Source: an uncultured Scytonema sp.
GTDB taxonomy: Bacteria; Cyanobacteriota; Cyanobacteriia; Cyanobacteriales; Nostocaceae
DNA length: 64,000 nucleotides
Direction: 5' to 3'
NCBI GenBank assembly: GCA_937873135.1
Contig: CALMVQ010000290.1
Span: 2,259-66,258, forward strand
Below the pieces are notes generated by a model that saw nothing but the letters and a program-made list of their open reading frames with translations, did not search any database and was not told the origin of the DNA. Every line of letters starts with the position of its first letter. Within the stretch, counting starts at the first letter, position 1. The position numbers and the translations under genes are program-made. Shown in pieces: positions 33,110-42,152 of the stretch.

Positions 33110-33775
33110 TTAACTACGCTTCAACGCTAGTGTCAATCCATCTGCGATTGGTATTAAGCTGAGGGTGACGCGGTGATCCTGATGCAGCTTCTGGTTGAAG
33201 TTTCGCATTGTTTTGATTCTATTGTCTTGCACTTGAAAATCTGCAACTTGTCCTGACAAGAAGACGTTATCAATAGCAATAAGTCCACCCCGACGCACAA
33301 GTTCTAGAGATCGTTCGTAGTAACCATCGTAGCTAGTCTTATCGGCATCAATGAAAGCAAAATCAAAAGTACCTGCCTGTCCTGATTCTAGTAAGCGCTC
33401 TAGAGTTGAGAGTGCTGGGGCAATATGGAGGTCAATTTTATTCGCCACTCCTGCCAGCTGCCAATAGCGACGAGCGATCGCTGTATACTCTTCACTCACA
33501 TCGCAGGCAACAACCTTACCCTCTGCTGGCAACGCTAATGCTACGACTAGAGAGCTGTAACCTGTAAAGACACCCACATCAAGGGTTTTCTTTGCCCCCA
33601 TTAACTGCACAAGCATTGCCATAAACTGCCCTTGTTCTGGAGCTATCTGCATCCTACCCTGAGGATGCTGGGAAGTTTCCTGCCTCAGTTGGGTTAAGAT
33701 TTCCGGTTCGCGTACAGAAATGGATAGTAAATAATCATGTAAATGTTTTTCGAGTCCTAGCGTTTGATTTGCCAT
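33110..33775 (-). CDS. Class I SAM-dependent O-methyltransferase (caffeoyl-CoA OMT-like)
   Basis: About 221 residues from ATG 33775; an upstream TTG at 33820 is less likely. Motif I is KKTLDVGVFTGYSSLVVALAL, followed by VACDVSEEY, DFAFIDADKTSYDGYYE (metal-binding aspartates of the cation-dependent OMT family) and RRGGLIAIDNVFLSGQVAD. This is the AdoMet- and metal-dependent catechol/caffeoyl-CoA OMT family; cyanobacterial members such as Slr0095 methylate hydroxycinnamic-type catechols in vitro. The natural substrate here is unknown. Confidence 0.93.
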   Translation of the reverse strand: MANQTLGLEKHLHDYLLSISVREPEILTQLRQETSQHPQGRMQIAPEQGQFMAMLVQLMGAKKTLDVGVFTGYSSLVVALALPAEGKVVACDVSEEYTAIARRYWQLAGVANKIDLHIAPALSTLERLLESGQAGTFDFAFIDADKTSYDGYYERSLELVRRGGLIAIDNVFLSGQVADFQVQDNRIKTMRNFNQKLHQDHRVTLSLIPIADGLTLALKRS

Positions 33776-34119
33776 TAGAGATGCGATCGCCTTGAAGTTT
33801 GAGAGCAGTTTATTGATCAATCTTGAGAAAAGCGTGTTTCCAAATCTAGTTATCGCTGATTGTTAACACCTAATAGCTGCATTCATGAGTATTTCACAAC
33901 TTCCATAGAACTGAAGAAGGCAATTATTCATTTTTTCTTATTAAATATTAAACTATGAAAATCTATTTTTATGAATTGATATAAATCTTTGTAAAACTTG
34001 AAGAAGCTTGATTTTGGCTCTTTTGAGATTAGTAGTAAAAATAATATTTATAGAGTTGAATTCGATCATTGGTTAAAAATCCGTAAACTAAAATACAATA
34101 AAAAATTGAATCATAGTAT
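33776..34119. other. Intergenic region between divergent genes, 344 bp
   Basis: AT-rich, with no ORF, repeat or RNA that I can support; expected to hold the promoters of the O-methyltransferase and the PRK-like gene. Confidence 0.5.
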
Positions 34120-35073
34120 ATGACCGAGGAAAATATGAGTCGTCCAATAATTCTTGGTATTGTAGGTGACAGCGCCGCTGGTAAAACAACATTAACTAAG
34201 GGGATTGCTCAAGTACTCGGAGCAGAAAATGTCACAGTTATCTGTACGGACGATTACCACCGTTATGATCGCAAACAACGTGCTGAGATTGGGATTACAG
34301 CCCTCCATCCCGACTGTAACTATTTAGATATCATGCAGCAGCACCTGTCATTGCTTCGGACGGGACAGGCAATCCTGAAGCCAGTTTACAGTCACAAAAC
34401 AGGCTCCTTTGAGCCGCCTGTATACATAAAACCAGGCAAATTTGTGATTGCTGAGGGATTGCTCGGTTATTCAACCCGTGCAACTCGCGATTGTTATGAT
34501 ATAAAAGTTTACCTCGCACCCCCTGAATCACTACGCGCCAAGTGGAAAGTCAAGCGAGATACACACAAACGGGGATATACGGAAGAACAGGTGTTGACAG
34601 AACTTAAAAAACGTCAACCAGACTCAGAAGAATTCATCCAGCCACAACGGCAATGGTCAGATATAGTGGTGAGTTTCTACCCTCCCACCGATGATTTGGA
34701 TCAAACAAACGGACATCTAAATGTGCATTTAGTGCTGCGTCCCACTGTTCCCCATCCAGATTTTACACAGATTGTTAGCTCTGGTAACGGCAATTTTGAG
34801 TCAGCAATCCGCTTAGAACTAGACAGGGATATGGGTAAACCAGTTGATGTGCTGGAAGTGGATGGTCATGCCACTTTACAACAAGTTAATAAGCTAGAAC
34901 AAATCATTTGTTCTGATATGCCTCACTTACGGAGTGTATGCGATCGCGAAAGCAACCCTGAGTTAGGTAAAATAGCTGGTACAACTGGGGAGTCACTTCA
35001 AAGTTATCCTCTCGCTCTTACCCAGCTTTTGATTACTTACCACATGCTCAAGGCAACACAAATCCATCAATGA
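34120..35073 (+). CDS. Phosphoribulokinase-family paralogue lacking one regulatory cysteine
   Basis: A 317-residue P-loop kinase of the phosphoribulokinase/uridine kinase family. The P-loop is GDSAAGKTT (residues 16-24), followed by VTVICTDDYHRYDRKQRAE, LLRTGQAILKPVYSHKTG and FVIAEGLLGYSTRAT. In the Calvin-cycle enzyme the P-loop contains the first redox-active cysteine (GDSGCGKST); here it is Ala20, while the second, Cys42, is kept. Redox switching through that pair should therefore not operate. Residues around SEEFIQPQRQWSDIVVSFYP are PRK-like. Whether it uses ribulose-5-phosphate or another sugar or nucleoside is open. It is intact and monocistronic. Confidence 0.85.
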   Translation: MTEENMSRPIILGIVGDSAAGKTTLTKGIAQVLGAENVTVICTDDYHRYDRKQRAEIGITALHPDCNYLDIMQQHLSLLRTGQAILKPVYSHKTGSFEPPVYIKPGKFVIAEGLLGYSTRATRDCYDIKVYLAPPESLRAKWKVKRDTHKRGYTEEQVLTELKKRQPDSEEFIQPQRQWSDIVVSFYPPTDDLDQTNGHLNVHLVLRPTVPHPDFTQIVSSGNGNFESAIRLELDRDMGKPVDVLEVDGHATLQQVNKLEQIICSDMPHLRSVCDRESNPELGKIAGTTGESLQSYPLALTQLLITYHMLKATQIHQ

Positions 35074-35139
35074 GTAGGGGCGGGTTTAATCGAATCACTT
35101 GTCACTCTCAACGAAAAATCTTGCCAAACCCGCCCCTAC
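35074..35139. repeat. Palindromic repeat, GTAGGGG family
   Basis: Arms GTAGGGGCGGGTTT and AAACCCGCCCCTAC (14 bp, perfect) bound 66 bp immediately after the PRK-like stop codon. The interior shares ATCnnATCACTT with the tandem units at 30730-30881, so these belong to one family. Here it may double as the transcription terminator. Confidence 0.8.
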
Positions 35140-35315
35140 ACTGTCCTGGGGTTTAATCAAGATAACATGTAAAAATACGAAATCTTGTTAAACGCGCCCT
35201 TATATAAGAACAATTGTAAAAAATTATATATTTATTGAAATAGGCATAGGTTGACAAGTACGAGAGGGAAAACTGAAGATAAGTTAAAAATCATCCTTGA
35301 TTATTCAAACTGCCT

Positions 35316-36047
35316 ATGACTTATTGCCTCAGGATTGCTGACATACCTGTGACAGAGCGTCCGCGTGAACGATTATTAACATATGGTCCAAAAATTTTAG
35401 CCACAGCTGAGTTAATTGCAATTCTGCTAGGCCCCGGTCAAGGACACGGAAAGCTTTCTGCGGTGGGTTTAGGACAATACATCTTGCAAGAACTTAGCAA
35501 ACACCAGCGCGACCCTTTGGTCGTTTTACGAGAAGTCAACGCCCCTGAATTAATTCAAATTCCCGGAATTGGTCCAGCGAAGGCGACAACAATTATGGCG
35601 GCAATTGAGTTAGGGAAAAGAGCATTTCAATCACGTCCGGGAGAAAATACAGTTATTGATAGCCCAGCTGCGGCAGCAGCTGCTCTCAGTCAAGACCTGA
35701 TGTGGCAAACCAAGGAACGTTTTGCCGTAGTATTGTTAGATGTGAGAAATCGCTTGCTGGGAACACAAGTGATCACGATTGGCACAGCTACCGAAACCCT
35801 AGCACCGCCTCGGGAGATTTTTCGGGAAGTGATTCGTCAAGGTGCAACGCGAGTCATAGTAGCTCATAATCATCCTTCTGGAAACGTTGAACCCAGCAAC
35901 GAAGATATCGAATTAACACGCCAACTTTTAGCCGGAGCGCAGTTTTTGGGCATTCCCCTTCTAGATCATGTTATTTTGGGTGATGGCAACCACCAAAGTC
36001 TACGGGACATAACAACTTTGTGGGATGATTATCCTCAGGGAGATTGA
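35316..36047 (+). CDS. radC: RadC family JAB/MPN-domain protein
   Basis: A 243-residue RadC. The N-terminal helix-hairpin-helix-like part contains [17 protein letters not shown] and [20 protein letters not shown]. The C-terminal MPN+/JAMM-type metalloprotease-like domain has [20 protein letters not shown], with both histidines and the serine of the metal site, and an aspartate in the following EDIELT. Originally annotated as a DNA repair protein, its true role is disputed. Intact, standing alone. Confidence 0.95.
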   Translation: MTYCLRIADIPVTERPRERLLTYGPKILATAELIAILLGPGQGHGKLSAVGLGQYILQELSKHQRDPLVVLREVNAPELIQIPGIGPAKATTIMAAIELGKRAFQSRPGENTVIDSPAAAAAALSQDLMWQTKERFAVVLLDVRNRLLGTQVITIGTATETLAPPREIFREVIRQGATRVIVAHNHPSGNVEPSNEDIELTRQLLAGAQFLGIPLLDHVILGDGNHQSLRDITTLWDDYPQGD

Positions 36048-36310
36048 GGAATGAGGAGAGACAATAAGTAATATTATTATGTCCAGTTACTGACTTATCA
36101 TAAAGACTGTAGGGCGCAGGGTGCAGGGTGCATTATAGAAACCAGATTTGCGGTTTTACACAGATCTCTTTTTTTATCAATAATCAACCGGACATGATAG
36201 AAAAGGTAAAAGAAAAAAGATTGTCTCTTTTTTGGTTCTTTTTACTTGTTAGTCTCCCTTTTCTCTGATTCTTGCAATTTAACGCTGCCTATGTTATTCT
36301 TAAAAATTAC

Positions 36311-36382
<72 letters not shown>

Positions 36383-36627
36383 TCAGTTGTATCGTGTACT
36401 TTCGCAAATTATATGTCGCGATTGGCACATCAATGTCGCTTTGATGGTTTTAATGTAAGTAGTCTAATTCCACTAAGTTTTCGCACTCTTGATGTCGCAG
36501 ACTGTATTGATGTGAAGTTCATTCCACCACTTTTATAATATACTGACAAACTTGAACACCCTCAAAACTAATTTCTTCATTCTTCGTCACCCTACAAAAA
36601 TCATCTTTTTTATCTCCAAAAACCTTT

Positions 36628-37074
36628 TTAATTACCCATCACCTCAGACAGCACAACTACTTCAATACCAGATAAAGCAGTTAACCGCCTATCATTAGTT
36701 AAAAAGGTTTCACAACCACTCAAAATTGCAGTAGCACCATGAATCGCATCTGGTAATCTCAGATTAGCCACAGCCCGCAATCTTGCTGCTTCAATCAACA
36801 CATCCCGATCTACCGCAACAACTTCCAGCACTTCTGAACTTTGCAAAGCTTGTTGATAAACAGACTGTATTTTTAAATTTCCATCCATCAAAGGTTTAAC
36901 CAACACCTCTGCTAAAGTCAGTTCGCTGGTAAAAGCTCTCAAATTGCCAGCATCGATATTATCAAAAAGCTGATTTAATTCATCAAGAAAATCAGCATAA
37001 CCTTCTATCGCATAAATAAAAATATTAGTATCTAAATAAACTCTTTCCCCTCGAATAACATTTACAACGACCAA
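36628..37074 (-). CDS. vapC: PIN-domain toxin (VapC family)
   Basis: A 148-residue PIN-domain protein with the acidic active-site residues in VYLDTNIFIYA, LTLAEVLVKPL, LRLPDAIHGATAI and FLTNDRRLTAL. VapC toxins are magnesium-dependent ribonucleases. Its TTG start at 37074 lies inside the end of the upstream antitoxin gene (13-bp overlap, and the antitoxin is read first), which supports a coupled vapBC pair. No other reason to choose a different start; an in-frame GTT-rich stretch has no ATG before VYLDTN. Confidence 0.85.
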   Translation of the reverse strand: MVVVNVIRGERVYLDTNIFIYAIEGYADFLDELNQLFDNIDAGNLRAFTSELTLAEVLVKPLMDGNLKIQSVYQQALQSSEVLEVVAVDRDVLIEAARLRAVANLRLPDAIHGATAILSGCETFLTNDRRLTALSGIEVVVLSEVMGN

Positions 37075-37292
37075 GCATCCCGCTCCCTACTCATAAAATC
37101 ATCAACTACCTGCGGTGTATCAAAACAGCCTTTACCAATACCAATAATACTACGTAACGATTGCCTCTTTTTTGTTGCCGTCTCTACAATTACAATCACA
37201 TCAACCTCAGTACCAACAGGTAATTCTGATGACTGAATATTGATAACGCCACCTGGTTTTACAACCACCTTTTGTCTAATAACTTGGTTCAT
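37062..37292 (-). CDS. Antitoxin of the VapBC-like pair
   Basis: A 76-residue protein. The N-terminal part resembles an AbrB/MazE-like swapped-hairpin DNA-binding region (VVVKPGGVINIQSSELPVGT, then EVDVIVIVE), followed by a toxin-binding tail (SIIGIGKGCFDTPQVVDDFM). It is the first gene of the pair and overlaps the PIN toxin gene by 13 bp. Its family is not named with confidence; the antitoxin role follows from size, position and the partner. Confidence 0.7.
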   Translation of the reverse strand: MNQVIRQKVVVKPGGVINIQSSELPVGTEVDVIVIVETATKKRQSLRSIIGIGKGCFDTPQVVDDFMSRERDAWSL

Positions 37293-37552
37293 CTTTTTAT
37301 CCCCTATAATCTCTATGATGCTGCAAAAATCATCTCCTTAATCTCCAGCAACGCATCTCTCGGCTTACCCAAAATCTCAAGGGTCAAAAAATCTTTGATG
37401 CTGATGATATTGCTTGTCCTATCTAGTTAGTTGTCTTGAGTGTAATTTTGACCATTATTGGCGATCGCCCTTGTTCTTTTCAAGTGCTTTGTATTTTGGA
37501 ATGCTGGTTGTGCTGTGGGATGTTTGGGGAAATTTTCAGCGCAATCAAATAG

Positions 37553-38287
37553 CTAAGGAATTTGGTTTGGATCAATTCCCTGAGAGCGGAGATATGATTC
37601 TAATCGTGCTGCTCGTTGACGTTCCTGTTCTAACCGCTCTGCTCCCCATAACAGCAAGTTACCATCAGCATCCCACCAACGTAACCAGTAGCCTGTGCGT
37701 TCGGCCTTTGTACCGTGCCAAATCCCAAGATAGAGATTTAATGAAGCTATCCAGTAGCGTTCATTTTCATCTGGCTGCTGTATTTGATACTGACTTTCCT
37801 GCAATTGTCGTATCTCGAGCGTACCTTCCTCTGGCTCAAAGATCATATAAACGGGTACTTGTAAAATCCGTTCGTAGAACCAAAGCTTACCGTATGGGTA
37901 GAAAGGTCGAAATGAGTACTCCCCACCGTCTGTTTCTGACAAAAACTCCATAATTACCGCCAGAGCATCTCCCTCCACACGGGGAGTATAGCTTCGACGC
38001 GTCCCTTGAGATTCCAGGGGTAAAACTTTAGGTACATATAACCAATCTGGTGCTTTGACAATCGTCTTGCCATTGACTGTGGCACATATACCCAGGTTAG
38101 AGGCAACCAGTCGTTCAGGAGTTAACAATCCGATTAACTCCATGCTTTCCCGTAGGGCGGCAGCTATGAGGGGTTGACTAGTATTTTCCACTGGTTCATC
38201 TGGTAAGAGATAATCTTCTGGGAGTTTCTCCCACTTTACTTGATAAGTGAGATGAGGAACTCCTGACTGGACTTGAGCAACGGTCAT
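37553..38287 (-). CDS. Uma2 family protein with extended C-terminus
   Basis: A 244-residue Uma2/DUF820 protein of the long cyanobacterial type. The core has APDWLYVPKVLP, then VIMEFLSETDGGEYS with catalytic-type D and E residues. The C-terminal part carries the family's extra LEIRQLQESQYQI, LGIWHGTKAERTGYWLRWWD and a basic helical tail ending RLESYLRSQGIDPNQIP. The overlapping plus-strand frame at 37414-37953 has no family features. It is unrelated in detail to the 14308 copy and stands alone. Confidence 0.88.
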   Translation of the reverse strand: MTVAQVQSGVPHLTYQVKWEKLPEDYLLPDEPVENTSQPLIAAALRESMELIGLLTPERLVASNLGICATVNGKTIVKAPDWLYVPKVLPLESQGTRRSYTPRVEGDALAVIMEFLSETDGGEYSFRPFYPYGKLWFYERILQVPVYMIFEPEEGTLEIRQLQESQYQIQQPDENERYWIASLNLYLGIWHGTKAERTGYWLRWWDADGNLLLWGAERLEQERQRAARLESYLRSQGIDPNQIP

Positions 38288-38702
38288 GGCTAAGATCTCA
38301 AAGAAAGTCGATCAGTTGTTAGCTAAAGATTTAATAATTTTGTTGGTACTTTGAAACGAACTTTTTTAGCTCGTCCAAATATAACCCGTTCAGAGGCTAA
38401 AAACGCCCTTCGTGTACAGAAAATTTACTATCAGCAATTTATAGCGGGTTTCGTTTGGATGAGGGACACCGCATTGTAAGGGCGAACGGCCGTTTGCCCC
38501 TACGAATCTACCTCACGAGCGTTGAAATCCGCTCTATTATTTGCCTTTTAGTACATTTTGACTTTTTAGTCCACAATAGCATAACTTTAGTACAAAAATA
38601 CTATTTAAAAAATTTGGTATTACTTTTCACAAGTTTACTGAGTTTTCCAACTTACGAAGAAGCCAGTGATTCCATCAGGTGTGGTTTAATAGCGAACCAT
38701 TC
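38288..38702. other. Intergenic region, 415 bp, with a GTAGGGG-type palindrome
   Basis: A 28-bp near-perfect palindrome at 38476-38503 (GTAAGGGCGAACGG...CCCCTAC) is the only structured element. A 110-codon plus-strand frame across the region has no visible motif and runs into the antisense of the next gene; I do not support it. Confidence 0.5.
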
Positions 38703-40055
38703 TTATCTCCCTAACTTATTGGGTATGCCTTCGCAACCACCGGGAATAGTACCTCTCATTTTTTCACCACACCAAGCACAACAGTAGTGACGTAGAGAGT
38801 CGGACATGCGTCGCACACCTGTGAAATTAATATTTTCTACAACGGCACCAGTGTGTTCTCCAGTTTGGTAGTTTGGGGGTTCTGTGCGACTGCGAGGTGA
38901 TGCGACTTCAGCTGAACCATAGAATAGCCGAACCGCGTTGAGGTCAGCACCACTGAGATTGGCCTCATATAATATAGTGCGGGAAAGGTTAGCTTTAACC
39001 AAGTCACACTCGCTCAGATCAGCGCGGACAAGATTTGCTTCCGAGATGTCAGTCCAACGCAAATCTGTACCCGCAAGGTTTGCGCTTGCAAGCATAACTC
39101 CTAAATCGATAACGCGCAAACCATCAACACGATCTTCGGCGTAACCACCACAACCATCAAGAATAGCGCGACCAAGGTGACGATCGCGTTTGAGCGGTGT
39201 CAGCAATTTGGAGCGCGAGAGAAAGCGGAGAATTTTTGCTTTGCCACTGCCATCGACACTACTCAGGATTGCTGCTGTGCGCCCTGCGGCGATCGCCCTT
39301 TCTTGCGGCCAATCTTCTAATAATCCTTCTTCATCTAATACCAAATCGGAGACCCCTTGGAAATAGGAATCAATAGTTTGTTGCTGGGTGATAATGTTTT
39401 GCTGAACAGTCAGCAAGTTTTGCTGAATTGTCAAGTCTTTGGAAATTACGTACTGTCGCCAAGCTATATAAACTGCGACGACGGCAATCAAAATTTGCCC
39501 CAAAGCACCAAACCATTCTGCTAATGTGCCGGAAGCTTCCCAGTTAACCTTACGTCCCCAGTCTAATAGGCGATCGCCCACACCAGAGAACTTGATCGAA
39601 CCAATCAAGGCGACGATTACTCCCAAAAACGCAATAAACAGCGAGCGTTCTCGGAATGAAAACCATTTGTCTATGAGAATTTGCAACCAAGGTAACAGTA
39701 CTTTTAGGGATAGTAGCAAAGCGCATAGTATTCCCAAATCGCCAACTATCCAGTTATTCAAAATTAATCCAATAATGGTGATGGCGATCGCTACAAGAAT
39801 GAGTAAGGATATGATCGGTTTAACACTAACAGCGTCAATAGGGCGTTTTTCACCTAAAAGTACTTTTTGTAGATTTGCTGTACTGTGCGGCGACTGTAGC
39901 GATGCGATCGCAGCTAAGGCTTGTTGAGTAGTTTGTCCTTCAGCAAGCAGGCTATTCTCAGTTGCACCGTCAAAATCATCTGCTTGTAAGTCGTGTTCAA
40001 CATTAGTGTCTGAGGGATGAGACTGGGATGAGTTGGAGTTGGAGTCAATCGGCAT
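38703..40055 (-). CDS. Membrane protein with C-terminal pentapeptide repeats
   Basis: A 450-residue protein. After about 75 polar residues come membrane spans at about 78-100 (SLLILVAIAITIIGLILNNW), 103-125, 138-157 and 187-205. A helical Gln-rich segment follows (TIQQNLLTVQQNIITQQQTI). The C-terminal third has pentapeptide repeats (ANLAGTDLRW, EANLVRADLSECDLVKANLS, EANLSGADLNAVRL). A cysteine/histidine pair lies at the very end (RHYCCAWCGEKM). Similar proteins occur widely in cyanobacteria with no known function. It may sit in the plasma membrane with the repeat domain facing the cytoplasm. Confidence 0.8.
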   Translation of the reverse strand: MPIDSNSNSSQSHPSDTNVEHDLQADDFDGATENSLLAEGQTTQQALAAIASLQSPHSTANLQKVLLGEKRPIDAVSVKPIISLLILVAIAITIIGLILNNWIVGDLGILCALLLSLKVLLPWLQILIDKWFSFRERSLFIAFLGVIVALIGSIKFSGVGDRLLDWGRKVNWEASGTLAEWFGALGQILIAVVAVYIAWRQYVISKDLTIQQNLLTVQQNIITQQQTIDSYFQGVSDLVLDEEGLLEDWPQERAIAAGRTAAILSSVDGSGKAKILRFLSRSKLLTPLKRDRHLGRAILDGCGGYAEDRVDGLRVIDLGVMLASANLAGTDLRWTDISEANLVRADLSECDLVKANLSRTILYEANLSGADLNAVRLFYGSAEVASPRSRTEPPNYQTGEHTGAVVENINFTGVRRMSDSLRHYCCAWCGEKMRGTIPGGCEGIPNKLGR

Positions 40056-40312
40056 GTTTATATTTTAGAAAGCATTTAGCTCTCAACAGTCAGCGATCAT
40101 GCTGTACAAAATGAATTGTATCAATCTTCAGACTTCAGCTTAACTCTGACCAGTCATAACACTGCGATCGCTTGCTCTAGGCTGAATCCTTACTATTTTG
40201 GCATTCCTCAGCCTGAAATTCTGATTTCGCCAGTGAGCAAACGCATATGCTGTAGCGAAAAGCTGATGTATTATCAGTACGCGCTCTTCTCCTTGCAATT
40301 GAACAATCGAAC

Positions 40313-41188
40313 ATGAAAAAACTGTTAATTACGGGTTCCAGTGGCTTTTTAGGTTGGCATCTTTGTCAGTTAGCAAAGCAAGAATGGGAAGTTTCTGGGA
40401 CATATTTTTCTCATTCATTAGAAATTACTGGCATAAATATGCTTAAAGTTAACTTGACAAATTTTCAACAGCTTCAACAGATATTTATTGAAATTCAACC
40501 AGCAGCAGTTATTCATACAGCAGCACTATCTCAACCTAATTTTTGTCAAACTCACTCAGATGAATCACACGCAATTAATGTAATAGCATCTTGCAATATC
40601 GCTGGACTTTGTGCAGATTATTCTATTCCTTGCGTTTTTACATCAACTGACTTAGTTTTTGATGGCTTAAATGCTCCCTACAAGGAAACAGATCCCGTAA
40701 GTCCTGTCAACATTTACGGAGAGCAAAAAGTGATGGCTGAGGAAGGTATGCTAGAACGTTACCCCCTAACCGCAGTCTGTCGGATGCCATTGATGTTTGG
40801 CATGGCAACACCAACAGCCACAAGCTTTATACAGTCGTTTATTCAAACTTTAAAAGAGGGAAAGGAATTAAATTTATTTATAGACGAATTTCGCACTCCA
40901 GTTAGTGGAAAAACTGCGGCAAAAGGACTGTTATTAGCTTTGGAAAAAGTTAACGGACGCATTCACTTAGGTGGAAAAGAGCGGATATCGCGTTATGATT
41001 TTGGTCGTTTATTAGTGGAAGTATTTCAACTCCCAACCGATCAACTTAAAGCTTGCCGACAACAAGATGTGAAAATGGCAGCACCTCGACCTGGTGATGT
41101 TTCTTTAAATAGTACCAAGGCTTTTGCTTTAGGCTATCAACCTCCATCCCTACTCGAAGAATTAGTAGGGTGTGCTAACGCAGTCTAA
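40313..41188 (+). CDS. SDR-family NAD(P)-dependent sugar reductase (RmlD-like)
   Basis: A 291-residue extended short-chain dehydrogenase related to dTDP-4-dehydrorhamnose reductase. The cofactor motif is ITGSSGFLGWHLCQLAK; the active site has FTSTDLVFDG and the Y-x-x-x-K motif in NIYGEQKVMAEEGML; LGGKERISRYDFGRLL and MAAPRPGDVSLNST are typical of RmlD-like enzymes. No other sugar-nucleotide genes are adjacent, so the substrate is unclear. Confidence 0.9.
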   Translation: MKKLLITGSSGFLGWHLCQLAKQEWEVSGTYFSHSLEITGINMLKVNLTNFQQLQQIFIEIQPAAVIHTAALSQPNFCQTHSDESHAINVIASCNIAGLCADYSIPCVFTSTDLVFDGLNAPYKETDPVSPVNIYGEQKVMAEEGMLERYPLTAVCRMPLMFGMATPTATSFIQSFIQTLKEGKELNLFIDEFRTPVSGKTAAKGLLLALEKVNGRIHLGGKERISRYDFGRLLVEVFQLPTDQLKACRQQDVKMAAPRPGDVSLNSTKAFALGYQPPSLLEELVGCANAV

Positions 41189-41269
41189 TCAGGAACAAAA
41201 CCCAACCTAACCACCATTGTCTTAATATGGTGAAAGAAACAACCTGAAAAAAGTCCCAAGGAGAAAATT

Positions 41270-41569
41270 TTGGCAGCCCTTACTGACATTAGCACATTGA
41301 TCACAAGTGATCCTAACCTTCATAGTGGTCGTCCGATCATTACCGGAACAGGAACATCTGTGCGCCGAATAGCTAGCTTATATAATCAAGGTAACAACGC
41401 CGAAGAAATAGCGAGACGGTTAAATCACTTGAGCATTACTCAAATTTATGCGGCTTTAACCTATTATCATGCCAATCGAGATGAAATCGATGAAGATATA
41501 GCAGCAGAAAAAACAGCTTATGAACAATTAGCAAAACAACATAATCAGCAAGCTTCATCTCCAAAATGA
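41270..41569 (+). CDS. DUF433 domain protein, probable antitoxin
   Basis: A 99-residue DUF433 protein (winged-HTH-like, VapB-type). Diagnostic sequences are LHSGRPIITGTGTSVRRIAS, NNAEEIARRLNHLS and ITQIYAALTYYHANRDEI. It starts at TTG 41270, supported by an AAGGAG ribosome binding site seven bases upstream. Its stop overlaps the ATG of the next gene (ATGA at 41566-41569). DUF433/DUF5615 pairs are regarded as toxin-antitoxin-like modules and are common in cyanobacteria. Confidence 0.88.
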   Translation: MAALTDISTLITSDPNLHSGRPIITGTGTSVRRIASLYNQGNNAEEIARRLNHLSITQIYAALTYYHANRDEIDEDIAAEKTAYEQLAKQHNQQASSPK

Positions 41570-41933
41570 CCAAGATTCATCTTTATTTAGATGAAGATAC
41601 GATGGACAGAGATCTTCTAGACGCTTTACGCCTTCGTCATGTAGATGTTTTATCGACTAATGAAGCTCAAATGTCTTCGCGTAACGATGAAGAACAATTA
41701 AAATGGGCATTAGATAATCAGCGTGTTATTTATAGCTTTAATGTTAGAGATTTTTACAAAATTCATACTAATTTAGTGAAACAAGGACAACGACACGCAG
41801 GTATCACATTTTAGGGGTTCAAAATTATTCGATTGGCGAGCAAATGCGTCGGATTTTAAGAATAATTGCCACTAAATCAGCACAAGAGATGCAAAATCAA
41901 GTAGAATTTTTGAGTGCTTGGGATGAACAATAG
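41566..41933 (+). pseudogene. DUF5615 PIN-like toxin, frameshifted near its C-terminus
   Basis: The first frame gives 82 residues with PIN-like features: IHLYLDEDTMDRDLLDAL, DVLSTNEAQM and RVIYSFNVRDFYKIH. It stops at TAG 41812-41814. The next frame continues directly with LGVQNYSIGEQMRRILRIIA and QEMQNQVEFLSAWDEQ up to TAG 41931-41933, which is the normal family C-terminus. A single T missing from the run at 41809-41812 would restore a protein of about 122 residues. The catalytic aspartates are upstream of the break, so partial activity is possible; a sequencing slip is the alternative. Confidence 0.8.
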
Positions 41934-42152
41934 TGCGATCACGTTCGCGGCTTTTATGACCCTTACAGTTAATCAAGTGTTTGGCTGGTTAAAAATGAGG
42001 CAATAATTTTTGAGATCTCGCCGAATGGCACGCAAGGGTAAGCCACAAAGCAGTTAGATCAAGTTGTCTGTAAAGTCCACCACTAACCGCAAAGCGGTAT
42101 AGTGGCTTGTTGACTAACTCTCTACTTATGCGAAGAGCGCACCCTATTCCTA

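Noticed and set aside
37414-37953. 179-codon plus-strand ORF
   Set aside because: Antisense to the well-supported Uma2 gene at 37553-38287; no domain or signal of its own.
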